DNA from: Dendrolimus kikuchii
Taxonomy: Eukaryota > Arthropoda > Insecta > Lepidoptera > Lasiocampidae
Assembly (NCBI GenBank): GCA_019925095.2
Contig: CM034392.1
Span: 2,859,501 to 2,923,500 of the forward strand
Reading direction: 5' to 3'
Length of the DNA stretch: 64,000 bases
How positions within the stretch are numbered: position 1 is the first letter of the stretch; every line of letters starts with the position of its first letter. The position numbers and the translations under genes are program-made. The notes under the pieces were generated by a model that saw only the letters and a program-made list of their open reading frames with translations, ran no database searches and was not told where the DNA came from. This document shows positions 54,709 through 64,000 of the stretch, one piece after another.

Positions 54709-54719
54709 TATTTTATTAA

Positions 54720-55230
54720 AACTGAACTAATTTAGAAACATGACAGTAAAATAATTTTCATCTCTGAAAAAGTAAATGTTCTGTAAACAACCTAAGTTTA
54801 GTGTTAGTTAAACCTGTATACTTAATTCATTATAGGCTAACCCCATTCACTTGCGGAATAATAAGCAAGCGGGCTTAAACTAAGCTATTGTTGAGTCATG
54901 CATATGCCATGGGATCCGCAGCTCTGACGCGGTGCCAATTTGCATACAGCCAGCCAAAGTTTGTTTTATAAACTCACCATTGTTCGTCGCGAAGCAGTTT
55001 TGGACAATACACAAAAAATTTGCATAAATTTCCAAGTTTTACTTCAATAATTAATGTTACGTATAACGCGAAACGCTGGTATTAGGGTACTAATAAATTC
55101 TAATGTAGGGATGCCCTGACTAGGGTGGAGGAGCTGGGATGGAATGCTCCTCTGTCTCAAACGGGATCTTCCAGCGAGTCTATTGTTGTTCCTCTTGTTG
55201 AAAATTTGAATATATTGTTTATGCGTTTCG
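54720..55230. other. No gene recognised
   Basis: No repeat partner and no motif. The ORF at 55044-55250 (minus) is unremarkable. Confidence 0.4.
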
Positions 55231-55319
55231 GGAAACGTTTGCGACCTCAATTATTGCACAGCGCCATCTATTGGCTTGTAAGTGTTCCACTACACTAATA
55301 TTCAAATAAATGAACGGAT

Positions 55320-55495
55320 TAATAAAGCCCTTTTTTCCCCTGCGTAAGATATTGGGCCCAACAAGGAGAGACGATGGTAGCTGGAGGGTCCGAACTAACG
55401 TTGAAATTGAAAATCTCGTGGCAGAGCCTAAAATAATAGGAGAGATAAAATCTCACCACCTCTTAAATAAAATAAATAATCGTATAATTACTTAA
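55320..55495 (+). pseudogene. LINE reverse transcriptase internal fragment
   Basis: RKILGPTRRDDGSWRVRTNV, EIENLVAEPKIIGEIKSHHL, then stop. GEIKSH overlaps the start of the 50670-50932 copy, so the two together span the linker of one LINE family. Confidence 0.6.
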
Positions 55496-55627
55496 ATATA
55501 TTAGCATCCCTGTACGCGTTTTCCGCGTAACAACGTGTATCAAATCATCTATTCGAATACAATTCGATCGAGTGATTATCGAGTTGATTGATTGCCAGGT
55601 TCTATGTGTATGTAAGACACTCATAAC

Positions 55628-55940
55628 CTTTTTTTTATTGCAGGAGTTCAGCAGACAGACAGACGGCCCACTTCATGGAAAGAGGTTACTGTCGCCTATG
55701 GACATTTGCAACACCGAAAGTGCTACAAACGCGCTGCTTCTCTCTTAAGCAAGGCTGGAATCTGGCCATTAATGCCGGCACAACTCAATGCTGCTATGGT
55801 GACATACTCTAGACCAGGGGTGGTAGCCATCCAGTCGGGCAAATACCCTACCACCTGGCTGTGGGTAGTTTTGTCGCCTCTTACGGCAGGCCGCCTGGCC
55901 GCAGGAAATTGTATTCTTACTCCGTTCCTGCACGGATAAA
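55628..55940 (-). mobile_element. SINE-1 copy, near full length
   Basis: From TTTTTTTATTGCAGGAGTTCAG to CCTGCACGGATAAAAA. Small deletion near 55780. Confidence 0.88.
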
Positions 55941-56189
55941 AATACCTATAAATGTTCAATGTGTGCAAAAGATGCAAAGAGGATGGAAAATATAATAGAG
56001 GGATCACACAGATGGAATGGGGTAGCAGGGTAGGGGAATGGAATTTTGGAGGTCTTCAGGTAGAACAGAAATACTGTGGTGCGTTTGAACTGCACTTCAG
56101 GAATGCATATTTATTTGGTAAAAATGCCGATTAATATTTTATAATACACACATTTAGCTGCTAAACGAAATATAACATTATTAATAAGC

Positions 56190-56525
56190 GCACTCGAGCG
56201 ATTGCACGTGCCGAGGTGAGGTGAGGCGAGGTGTGCGCGGAGGGAAACACGCGGGACGACTAGGAACGCGCGCTTGTCGATTATTTGCGAACGGCCGCCG
56301 TGGTAATCGGACGTCTGCGGCTACAGAATGAAGGGACGGAATAGGGAACATGGGATAGGGTAAGGAAGAAGTAGGGCATCAGAATTCCTACTTCTCGTAT
56401 ATTTCACGTTTCACGCCGATATTTTGTGAGAGCGTGGTATCACACCGATAAAGCCGGCCCTAAAAGGTGTAATCAAGAAAATTATTCCAGCATGTCTCTG
56501 CCACGTCAAAAGAAATAAATAAAAG
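56190..56525 (+). repeat. GC-rich block and LINE 3'-end-like repeat
   Basis: Positions 56200-56330 are GC- and CG-rich (AGGTGAGGTGAGGCGAGG, then GAACGGCCGCCG). Positions 56350-56525 (GAAGAAGTAGGGCATCAGAA, GAGAGCGTGGTATCACACCG, AAGCCGGCCCTAA) match 63570-63695. It looks like the 3' end of a LINE family without a coding part. Confidence 0.55.
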
Positions 56526-56529
56526 GAAA

Positions 56530-57020
56530 ATAATTAAAAAAAAAAGAACAAAGTTCCGACAAAATAAACCATCGGAGAAGGAGAAAGAGGAGATAATGAA
56601 TAAAACCTATATGTTTATATATCTATATATTAGTACGTGAAGCAAAAACACAGCATAAACTTTGTACCCCTTTTTACGAAAATTGCGCGGCCGGAGGAGT
56701 ATAAAATTTCGCACACTTATACTTTAAATAGAGAAGGAGTGCAGAATGCTAATATTTTTTTTTAAATATTCATAAAAAATACATTAAATCAATAAAAAAA
56801 ATATTACATACACTACCATGTATTTGACACACACACGCATATATACTCTTTTGTTTGTTAAAGTCAAATTATCAGTGTAGCCTTGGCGAAATCTGTGATT
56901 ATAGAAGGTCTTTGACAACAGAACTTTAATAATGTTCAAACTTATAATTTAAATTAATTATGGGCGAATTATGACCACTGGGCGACCACTACTCTTTATA
57001 AATTAAATTGAATCGTAGAA
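56530..57020. other. No gene recognised
   Basis: AT-rich with A-runs; positions 56630-56720 resemble decayed Helitron filler. Confidence 0.4.
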
Positions 57021-57029
57021 ATATATGTA

Positions 57030-57215
57030 CACGCATAACTAGAGACCGACTTCACCGATTATGATAATTTTTTTATATGTGTTTGAATCATTGATGTAAC
57101 AATAAGTGTTACATCAATGGTTTGAATGAGTTCCTGTATGGATTAGATGCACTATTGGAACCGGTAGGTGGCGCTGGGATGGTGTCCTGAGATTTTATTT
57201 TTTCAGTAAGTGTAA
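57030..57215 (+). mobile_element. Helitron fragment
   Basis: ATTGGAACCGGTAGGTGGCGC at 57153 and GATTTTATTTTTTCAG match the 60.6-61.0 kb unit. AATAAGTGTTACATCAATGG duplicates CATTGATGTAACA in inverted form at 57087-57120. No CTAG end. Confidence 0.55.
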
Positions 57216-57219
57216 GTGG

Positions 57220-58075
57220 TCATAACACACTGCGGCACTATCGGCTTCCTATTCCAAAATCAGCTTCCTTTGGCAGGCTTAACTCTGAGAGCTCAAGGTT
57301 CGATCTACCTACTTCATTCATATGAGATTAAATCGTATGAAAATGTACTTAAGACATTTGAAATTTCTATCACACATTATGTTCTTATCCAAAGCATCAT
57401 GTCAATACAATGACCGGCAGTTTCGCAATTGCCCTTACTAAGGTTTCTCACTGCAAGATGAAGCAATTAGTACTCTCTGAAGTTGCTTAATAAGAAAACT
57501 TGGCGAGTTAACACGGAGCGTGTAATATATTTTTGCTATATTTATTATACTGTCCGTAGCAAGCTTTAGGATCTGTTTTACGATATTGATTCGTCATATT
57601 ATTTGCTGCCGTAATTAAAACTTCTTTTGGACAAGTTTGACGTCGTTCTACATTTCTTTTTCTTCGGGAATTATTAAGCAAAATTTTTGTTATAATGATG
57701 ATTTCCGATCCTTAAGATTCAAAATCTAATTTAAGGTACAAAGCTAGCTGTGCCAGCGAAACTGCGTTTGCGTTGCTATGATGACGTTTATTAGTGACTT
57801 GCAATAGTTGTACGAAGCCGCGACTGCAGCGCTACCTCTTAGTTATATTGTCTATTACACGGAAACAACGTCCCTTCTTATAAGGATTTAAAAAAAATCA
57901 TACCTCTTTGGTATGATTTTTTTTTAAATATAGATACGCTAGCTTGCATTCTTGGGCCCAGAATATAAAAATATAAGAATGATTTTACGATTTCATTTTA
58001 TTATGTTGATATTTTTTTATACATATAGTGGGTTTAGTTATTTTGAATTAATTAATCGTGTGGTATAATTTTTTT
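57220..58075. other. No gene recognised
   Basis: AT-rich. Positions 57897-57925 hold a short perfect inverted repeat (AAAAAAATCATACC..GGTATGATTTTTTTT). No ORF of interest. Confidence 0.4.
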
Positions 58076-58079
58076 CGTT

Positions 58080-58500
58080 AATGTAAACGTAGTGTCGGAC
58101 GCCCTCCAGCTCGATGGACTGATGACTTGCGCAAGGGGGCGATGAGTGCGTGAGGCCCACGCCTGCCAGGACATCCGGAGTTGGGAAACCCGCTTACCCA
58201 TAGCCCTGGCATAAGTCGCAGGACGGAACACCCAGGGGTTTTAGTGGGTATCCCTAACTGGGAAGTAGCAATAGCGTGGCTCCAGTTCTGACTGGGCGCG
58301 CTAGTTAGTGCCACCCCCGATCTGGTGAATCCCACACACTTGCACACAGGCTTCTGTGCTTGTCGTAGCTTAGTCCTTAAACGGATTTCACCTGGCTAAA
58401 AAAAACGAGATGGCGATGAGTGATGAGTGGTGCCGACTTGGGGAGGCCTACGTCCAGCAGTGGACGGTGATTGGCCGACAAAGAAATGTTTCCATTATCG
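58080..58500 (+). pseudogene. LINE C-terminus split by another repeat
   Basis: KRSVGRPPARWTDDLRKG at 58086-58140 and WCRLGEAYVQQWT at 58425-58470 are the two parts of a familiar LINE ending ('GRPP.RW.DDL' … 'GEAYVQQW'). The 280 bp between is GC-rich and unrelated (ACCCAGGGGTTTTAGTGGGT), so an insertion or rearrangement separates them. Confidence 0.62.
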
Positions 58501-58522
58501 ATTATGGTAATCGACAACATAT

Positions 58523-59291
58523 TGTTACGAGTGTTGGACTCAAATTAAAATGCTGTTGGAATTACTATAGAATTTATTAGAACTATACAAACACGTATTA
58601 CATAGGTACAAATATAACTAGACACTACTAGTACAAACTGCACGATTGAATAACACGCGCATAGTCCGTCACTATATCGCTTGTCGAATGTACGTCTTAC
58701 TCGTATCGTAATCCTCGCTCGACTGCCTCACCCCTCCGTTCGGGCATTGTTTTATAGTAGACTGTACAATACACAATGGAAGCTCGTGGGCTGGGTTCTT
58801 CCAAGAAAATGTAATTTTCACACCTGCGAACGGCCAACAAAGTTGAAAACAATAATAATAAGAATTAGTTCAGCAGTTCACCCCAATAGCCCGGTACTTT
58901 TTGGCCTCATTTCCCACAATAGTCCTACACTGACCGGGGCTTGTCCTTGAGTGCATTACTATATGGTGTAGACAGCGATAATCGCCGGTCAGTGTCACGC
59001 CACATTTACATTAAATTTGTCAAAAGGCCTCTACGTGTTGGCCTTCCCATGGCCCCACGCAAGCTCTCCAAAAGTCCGGGTCATTTTTATGGCCCGTGGT
59101 CTACAAAGACATACATAAGGATTAGTTCGACACTAATGACGGCCAGAAAACAAGTAGAAAAACAATAGCATGTTTTTCTTAATTACAAATTCTAAACACA
59201 AAGTAAACAAAAGAATTCCTAAATCTGGTAAGGCAATAAACTGCGCTTTTACGACCGGCAGGTGTGCGCATTTCTTTGTCGGTGTATAACA
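58523..59291 (-). mobile_element. LTR-A solo LTR with nested insertion
   Basis: TGTTACGAGTGTTGG to GTGTATAACA, flanked by ATAT at 58519-58522 and 59292-59295. Without the insert it matches 36420-36933 closely in length and sequence. Confidence 0.87.
58872..59114. mobile_element. 243 bp insertion inside the LTR
   Basis: ATAAGAATTAGTTC (58858-58871) and ATAAGGATTAGTTC (59115-59128) flank it. The 36 kb LTR has the unbroken site AATAAAGATTAGATC. The insert matches 36103-36345, a retroposed LINE or SINE piece of unknown family. Confidence 0.8.
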
Positions 59292-59299
59292 ATATTTTA

Positions 59300-59590
59300 T
59301 TTGTTATCCTATTTTAAACATTTCCCGACAGAATTACGGGGTGATGTTTTCCATTTTGTAATTGATAAACATAACGCTTTTTTTAAGTCATATCCCAACT
59401 CATTACATTTCTTTGGCCCAAACAGTCACCGTCTCCTTTCATCGATGTATTATGGACTCAGTACTTTCCGAGAAAAGTGACTATGACATAAACACTACAC
59501 AAACATAGGGACGCACGAACTAGACCATTTTATAAAGATTTAATGTGTGCTAAAATGACCACAGAATCAGGTAAAAAATTCAAAATAACT
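59300..59590. other. No gene recognised
   Basis: AT-rich, no partner seen. Confidence 0.4.
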
Positions 59591-59596
59591 TTTCCT

Positions 59597-59686
59597 TTTT
59601 TTATTGCATGATATCAGCAGACAGGCAGACGGCCCAGCTGATGGAAAGCGTTTAGCATCGCCTATGGACATTTGTAACACCAAAGG
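59597..59686 (-). mobile_element. SINE-1 copy, strongly 5'-truncated
   Basis: Only the tail-proximal 90 bp: TTTTTTTATTGCATGATATCAG to TGTAACACCAAAGG. Confidence 0.8.
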
Positions 59687-59764
59687 TTAAAGAATTTTAA
59701 AAGCCAAACATTTTAAGTCATTGAATGAAATATAAACTTCTTCCTTAATAAATAATAGTAGTAC

Positions 59765-59935
59765 AGGAGTTCCTATGGCCACCTTCCGACTCCATTATCA
59801 GATCAGCTCCATGGTACCATATTATTGCATTGTCACGCGATATACGCATACGTGAAAAATTTCAGCTTAATCGGAAACCGGGAAGTCGATCAAATTTAAC
59901 TTGAAAGATTCCGTTACATACTAACATACGTATGA
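59765..59935 (-). repeat. Interspersed repeat, inverted partner of 16540-16760
   Basis: ACAGGAGTTCCTATGGCCAC, TATTGCATTGTCACGCGATA and AAATTTCAGCTTAATCGG mirror the 16.5 kb copy. Confidence 0.65.
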
Positions 59936-60094
59936 AGCTAATAATAATATAAAAGCGTTTTAAAAAGTATGGCAGCTAGGTCTCAAAGTAACTTCATCAG
60001 ACAGTACAAGTAGGAAACGTATTTGCAAAGACCTGAAGCAGACAGTTATTAGCTAACAATATTTTCATAGACTAATATTAATAGTTTTATGTAT

Positions 60095-60276
60095 TTTTTT
60101 ATTGCTGGAGTACGGCAGACAGACTGACGACCCAATTGTGATGGAAAGTGATTACCGTCGCCTATGAACATTTGCAACACCAAACATGCTACCAATGTAC
60201 TGCCGCTATCTAAAGGGAGGCTGGAGTCTGGCCACTAATGCCGGAATACGGCAATATGAGGTTTTTGTGACGTACT
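60095..60276 (-). mobile_element. SINE-1 copy, 5'-truncated, diverged
   Basis: TTTTTTTATTGCTGGAGTACG to GAGGTTTTTGTGACGTACT. The GATGG..CCATC hairpin is altered (GATGGAAAGTGATTACCGTC). Confidence 0.75.
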
Positions 60277-60503
60277 GCATTAAAATAGTTAGATAATTAA
60301 TAAAAAGAAATAAGGATGTATAACTTACTGTTTGTCTATATACTTTAGTTTATATATCACAAACGTAGCATAATATAGCAAATAATTAGCAAAGTAGGAA
60401 TGGTGTCAGTAAGTAAATAATGTAGCAGTGCACAAGAGGCATTATTGCCAAAAGTTGGTACTTTTTACTACTGTCTTTTAATATAAAAGAGAAATAGAAA
60501 ACA

Positions 60504-61047
60504 TCTATATATATATAAAAGGAAGTCGTGTTAGTTACACTATTTATAACTCAAGAACGGCTGTACTGATTTGGCTGAAAATTGGTGGGGAAGTAGCTTA
60601 GAAACAGGAGACGGACATAGGATACTTTTTATCCCGTTGGAACCCGTAGGTGGCGCTGAGATCGGGTTCTAGAATCCTCCTAATTATCTGGAGCGATTTT
60701 GGTTTTTGTGTGTTTGAGTGGGTTCCCGGGTCGCTTAGATTCGCAATTGGAACCGGTAGGTGGCGCTGAGATCGGGTTCTAGAATCCTCCTAATCATCTG
60801 GAGCGATTTTGGTTTTTGTATGTTTGAGTGGGTTCCCGGATGGTTTAGATTCGTAATTGGAACCGGTAGGTGGCGCTGAGATCTGGTTCTAGAATCCTCC
60901 TAATCATCTGGACCGATTTTGGTTTTTGTGTGTTTAAGTGGGTTCCCGGATGGTTTAGATTGGCAATTGGAACCGGTAGGTGGCGCTGGGATCGGGTCCT
61001 AGATTTTTATTTTTTCAGAGCAGAACAACGTCTGCCGAGGCCGCTAT
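60504..61047 (+). mobile_element. Helitron with internal tandem array
   Basis: It starts A|TCTATATATATATAAAAGG at 60504 and ends in the hairpin GGCAGA-type CAACGTCTGCC then CCGCTAT (CTAT for CTAG) at 61044-61047. The GGTAGGTGGCGCTGAGATC block is repeated four times inside. No Rep/helicase. Confidence 0.7.
60637..60990 (+). repeat. 110 bp tandem repeat inside the Helitron
   Basis: TTGGAACC(C/G)GTAGG starts at 60637, 60747, 60857 and 60967, an exact 110 bp period with three complete units and a partial fourth. Units differ at only a few positions. Confidence 0.92.
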
Positions 61048-61306
61048 TATTAAAGATAAATAATTATAGTATAAGAAAAGAGATAAGAGAGTCGAAATAC
61101 TAGAAATAGTAGTAGAAATAGAGCATAGTATAAGGATATAGTATTGGATACAATAGAGAGTAAGAAAATACAAATTTTGGACATATTTGTTAAATAAATT
61201 AAATAAATTGGCAACAAAAGAATAAAAAGAGAAAAATAAAATAAAAGAAAAAATGAATACATAATAAAACCTGACAAGCGTGTGCGTCGGGAGAATAAAA
61301 AAAAAT

Positions 61307-61462
61307 CCGGAGTACAACTCAAAGTTGTTATGGCGGCTTACTCTAGCCATCTCGACAGGCTAATACCCTACCACCTGGCTGTGGGTTATTTTGTCGCCTC
61401 TTACGACAGGCCGCCTGGTCGCAGTAAATTGTATCCTTACTCCGTTACTACACGGATGAAAC
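61307..61462 (-). mobile_element. SINE-1 copy lacking the A-tail half
   Basis: It keeps the head end (CTCCGTTACTACACGG at high coordinate) through GGAGTACAACTCAAAGTTG, then stops after an A9 run at 61300-61308. This is the reverse of the usual truncation and so is unusual for the family. Confidence 0.75.
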
Positions 61463-61469
61463 TTAATAA

Positions 61470-62220
61470 TTAATGAAACTTAATTCTGAATTGCAGATCC
61501 CCATTTAACAGAGCAATTAGTAGAACATAAATATTCATTTTCGAACAAAAAGCTATTTGTCATAATTAATCCTACTTGTAGCCGTTTAACTAAAATTTAA
61601 CCGGACCCCACTAATCCTTCATTTCCATAAAGATTACACCATCAAGCGGCTAGCCATTTTTTGTTGAGCTTCGTGCAAGTTTTCCTATAGAAATATTTTC
61701 TACTAAATTTTTGCCCACAATACAATATATTATTTATATAGGTTTATATGTTTTATACGTATTAGTCCATTACAGAATCTATCGTCCCTTAAACAAATAT
61801 GTTATTTAGAATAATAATGTAATAATACCATCAGAAATCATTATTAATATTTCATAAGTTTTTTTAGTTTAACACACAAACAACATAGTATTATATAATT
61901 TAGTTCCTTTACCTGTTTACATCCTTTAAAATATAAAAATAACAGTTTAGTTCACAAGCTATTAGCTTAAGCCACTTTTTCTTCTGAGATAATGTTATAA
62001 TTATTGACTGTTTCACGCAGATGTAGCTATGAGTTTAATGCATTAGTTGTCATGTGATATTGTTATTAATTCGTGATGTCGTTAAATATTGACACAACGT
62101 ATGTATATAAAATAATGTAGCTATGATTTTTAAGCGATTTTCACCATCAGTTAGATAGTTTCATTGAAAATTTATATATGTAAAAAACCTCATTAATTTT
62201 TTATATGAGTAACATAGAGC
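61470..62220. other. No gene recognised
   Basis: AT-rich sequence with no motif or partner. Confidence 0.45.
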
Positions 62221-62224
62221 TACA

Positions 62225-62370
62225 ACCCAGGGTCTTGCCAACGCTAGGGAGTTTTTGGCGGGAACTGAAAGGAGATGTCGTGCTGTGCAGTTTTATTTTC
62301 TAAAAATGTGTAAAATTACTCTAAAATGAACAATAGTTGTAGGATATTGATAGTTTTTGAGTAGTAATTA
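62225..62370 (+). repeat. Direct repeat, left copy
   Basis: GGGAGTTTTTGGCGGGAACTG, ATGTGTAAAATTACTCTAAAA, GTTGTAGGAT and TTTTTGAGTAGTAATTA match 63217-63345 about 1 kb away in the same orientation. The two copies differ by scattered substitutions and small indels. Confidence 0.75.
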
Positions 62371-62374
62371 TGTG

Positions 62375-63210
62375 TTTTTGCGAGAAATGTGAACTATATA
62401 GCCAAATGTGGCCTTTCGAGTTTTCACAAGAACTCCGTTGAATAACGTCGATTGTAGCCTACAATACAACGGCGCCTGGCTTAAAGGCCTCGTTGCCAAG
62501 CCTTAAACATAAAGAAGAATCCAACGCTAGTCCCAAATAAAAGAAATAATATTATGCAATTCGACAAATTACTGCTAAAACACCCATCACAACCTTTATA
62601 TTCTTAAATTAAATCGACAGGTGTTGAGCTAAACTACATTAAAACAAATACATATACGAACCAAGCGAAACCATATTTAAAAATAGAATGCAAGCAAATA
62701 CCAAAGAGGTTAAAAACGTGTGAATGCTACGGTTTGGTTAGGTGGCGCGATAGAGCGCACATGGGCACAGGGCAACATGGCGGCTTAAATGAAATATGTC
62801 GTCAATTTAGCGGGAAAACGCGGCTAAATTGGATATTTCTCACAGTCTAAACCCCTGCGCTTGTGTTTTTGCAACATAAGTTTAGTTTTGTTTGTTTTAT
62901 CTGTGTGCTTATTGGACAGTGTTTCGCTCAGTTCAATTAACAAGCTTTAGTGAGATGTAAGTGATAAACGATTGTTGTGTTTATAAGGTTTCTGAAATAT
63001 TTTAATCATTTTACATATCAGTGTCTCAATTTCTTTGACTGTTAACTACTCTATTCATATTTTTCTTAAGCTACAAATCCGTGACTTTAAATATGTGGTA
63101 TTCAATACATTGTAATTTATTGTTATTGTATTATTTACACCTATCTAAAGAGACACCAAAGTGCATAGATAGGTTATCGGCACTCTGTCATTTTCACACA
63201 AAAGTCTTAA
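62375..63210. other. No gene recognised
   Basis: Lies between the two direct repeats. GC-richer at 62730-62830 (GGCGCGATAGAGCGCAC) with no conserved frame. Confidence 0.4.
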
Positions 63211-63216
63211 GTCTCC

Positions 63217-63345
63217 GGGAGTTTTTGGCAGCAACTGAAAGAGGACCAGCTGTGCAATTTTACTTTCTAAAATTGTGTAAAACTACTCTAAAATGAACCA
63301 TCGTTGTAGGATTGATTAATACTTTTTGAGTAGCAATTATTAGAG
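63217..63345 (+). repeat. Direct repeat, right copy
   Basis: Partner of 62225-62370. The pair could be decayed LTRs about 1 kb apart or a local duplication. Neither copy has clean TG..CA ends. Confidence 0.7.
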
Positions 63346-63515
63346 ATGCCACGAATAGTGGTTTAGCCGAATACCGAACATTCGGCCAGGCTCTAAGCCG
63401 AAGCGCCAAATTTTCGGCTACCGAGTGCTCTCTCACACATGGCACGAAACACGATTGAAAGAAGGGAAGAAAGAAAAAATATTCATTTAGAACTACACAC
63501 AAGCCAAAACATACT

Positions 63516-63544
63516 TATTACATACATACATACATACATACATA
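63516..63544. repeat. (CATA)n microsatellite
   Basis: CATACATACATACATACATA without any RTE-L sequence next to it; possibly an orphan tail. Confidence 0.8.
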
Positions 63545-63569
63545 TTATTATTACTTATTACGATTAGCA

Positions 63570-63695
63570 CAATGCTGTTTCGCCGATATTCTATGAGAGC
63601 GTGGTATCACACCATTCGAGCCGGCCCTAAGAGCTATAACTGTGATAATGATTCCAGCGTGGCATTATCAAGTACAAAAAATAAAATAAAATAAA
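63570..63695 (+). repeat. LINE 3'-end-like repeat
   Basis: TTTCGCCGATATTCTATGAG, GCGTGGTATCACACCATTCG and AGCCGGCCCTAAGAGC match 56415-56525; it ends AAAATAAAATAAAATAAAG. Confidence 0.65.
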
Positions 63696-63825
63696 GATTA
63701 TAAAATAACAAAATAGATATCAAAATTTCGATCAGGATTATCCATACTACGTGACCAATTTTTTTAGTATAGGCCAAGACCCCCTGCCTCTTTAGTTTTT
63801 ACATAATAATTTATATATTTTTTTT

Positions 63826-64000
63826 TTATTTTTATTGCTGGAGTGCAGCAGACAGGCAGACAGCCCACTCGATGGAAAGCGGTTACCATCACCTATGGAC
63901 ATTTGCAACACCAAAGATGCTATAAATGCGCTGCTGCTCTCTTAAGGGAAACTGGAACCTGGTCACTAATGCCGGAACACAAATCAAGGTTGTTATGGCG
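63826..64000 (-). mobile_element. SINE-1 copy, cut by the window edge
   Basis: From TTTATTTTTATTGCTGGAG to AATCAAGGTTGTTATGGCG at the last base. The head end lies outside. Confidence 0.85.

Overview
The window is a gene-poor, AT-rich stretch of insect nuclear DNA. The mix of elements points to a moth or butterfly: A-tailed SINEs, RTE-like and R1-like LINEs, small Helitrons ending in CTAG, Penelope-like pieces and a CsRn1-type gypsy element. The species assignment is inference from recalled family character; no database was searched. I recognise no intact host gene. The only candidate host coding piece is a weak terminal exon at 41209-41387. Coding sequence is otherwise all from mobile elements.

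The best-preserved element is a Ty3/gypsy retrotransposon on the minus strand (22847-28162). It has an open gag, an open pol in the -1 frame, a tRNA-Trp-like primer site, a polypurine tract and two nearly identical LTRs. Oddly, the outer end of each LTR is missing. The mariner at 7041-8246 is dead.

The remainder is a layered graveyard. I use these labels. SINE-1: about 320 bp, A-tailed, more than 20 copies or fragments on both strands. RTE-L: 5'-truncated LINE 3' ends with a CATA/TATG tail, 12 insertions, most with clear 11-14 bp target duplications. LTR-A: six solo-LTR-like units (TG..CA) with 4 bp duplications, nearly all ATAT. R1L: R1-like LINE 3' ends sharing a conserved 3' UTR box. SINE-2 and SINE-3: tRNA-type SINEs with A and B boxes. 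PLE: Penelope-like fragments encoding a GIY-YIG domain. Two pogo-like MITEs, several Helitrons and fragments of at least five other LINE families complete the set.

Layout: 0-7 kb old SINE, Helitron and foldback remnants; 7-8.2 kb mariner; 9.5-12.1 kb R1L pair, SINE-1 cluster, 52 bp tandem repeat; 15-22 kb LINE, RTE-L and R1L pieces; 22.8-28.2 kb gypsy; 28.2-33 kb SINEs, Helitrons and the first LTR-A; 33.3-35.3 kb a jockey-type LINE broken by SINE-1 and RTE-L; 35.7-41.1 kb LINE tails; 42.8-44.9 kb pogo-like MITEs with nested insertions; 45.7-48.9 kb LTR-A, PLE, Helitron; 49-64 kb more of the same, with a 110 bp tandem array inside a Helitron at 60.6-61.0 kb. Nesting and target duplications give a relative order of insertion at several sites. 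Stretches not listed hold nothing I can recognise.
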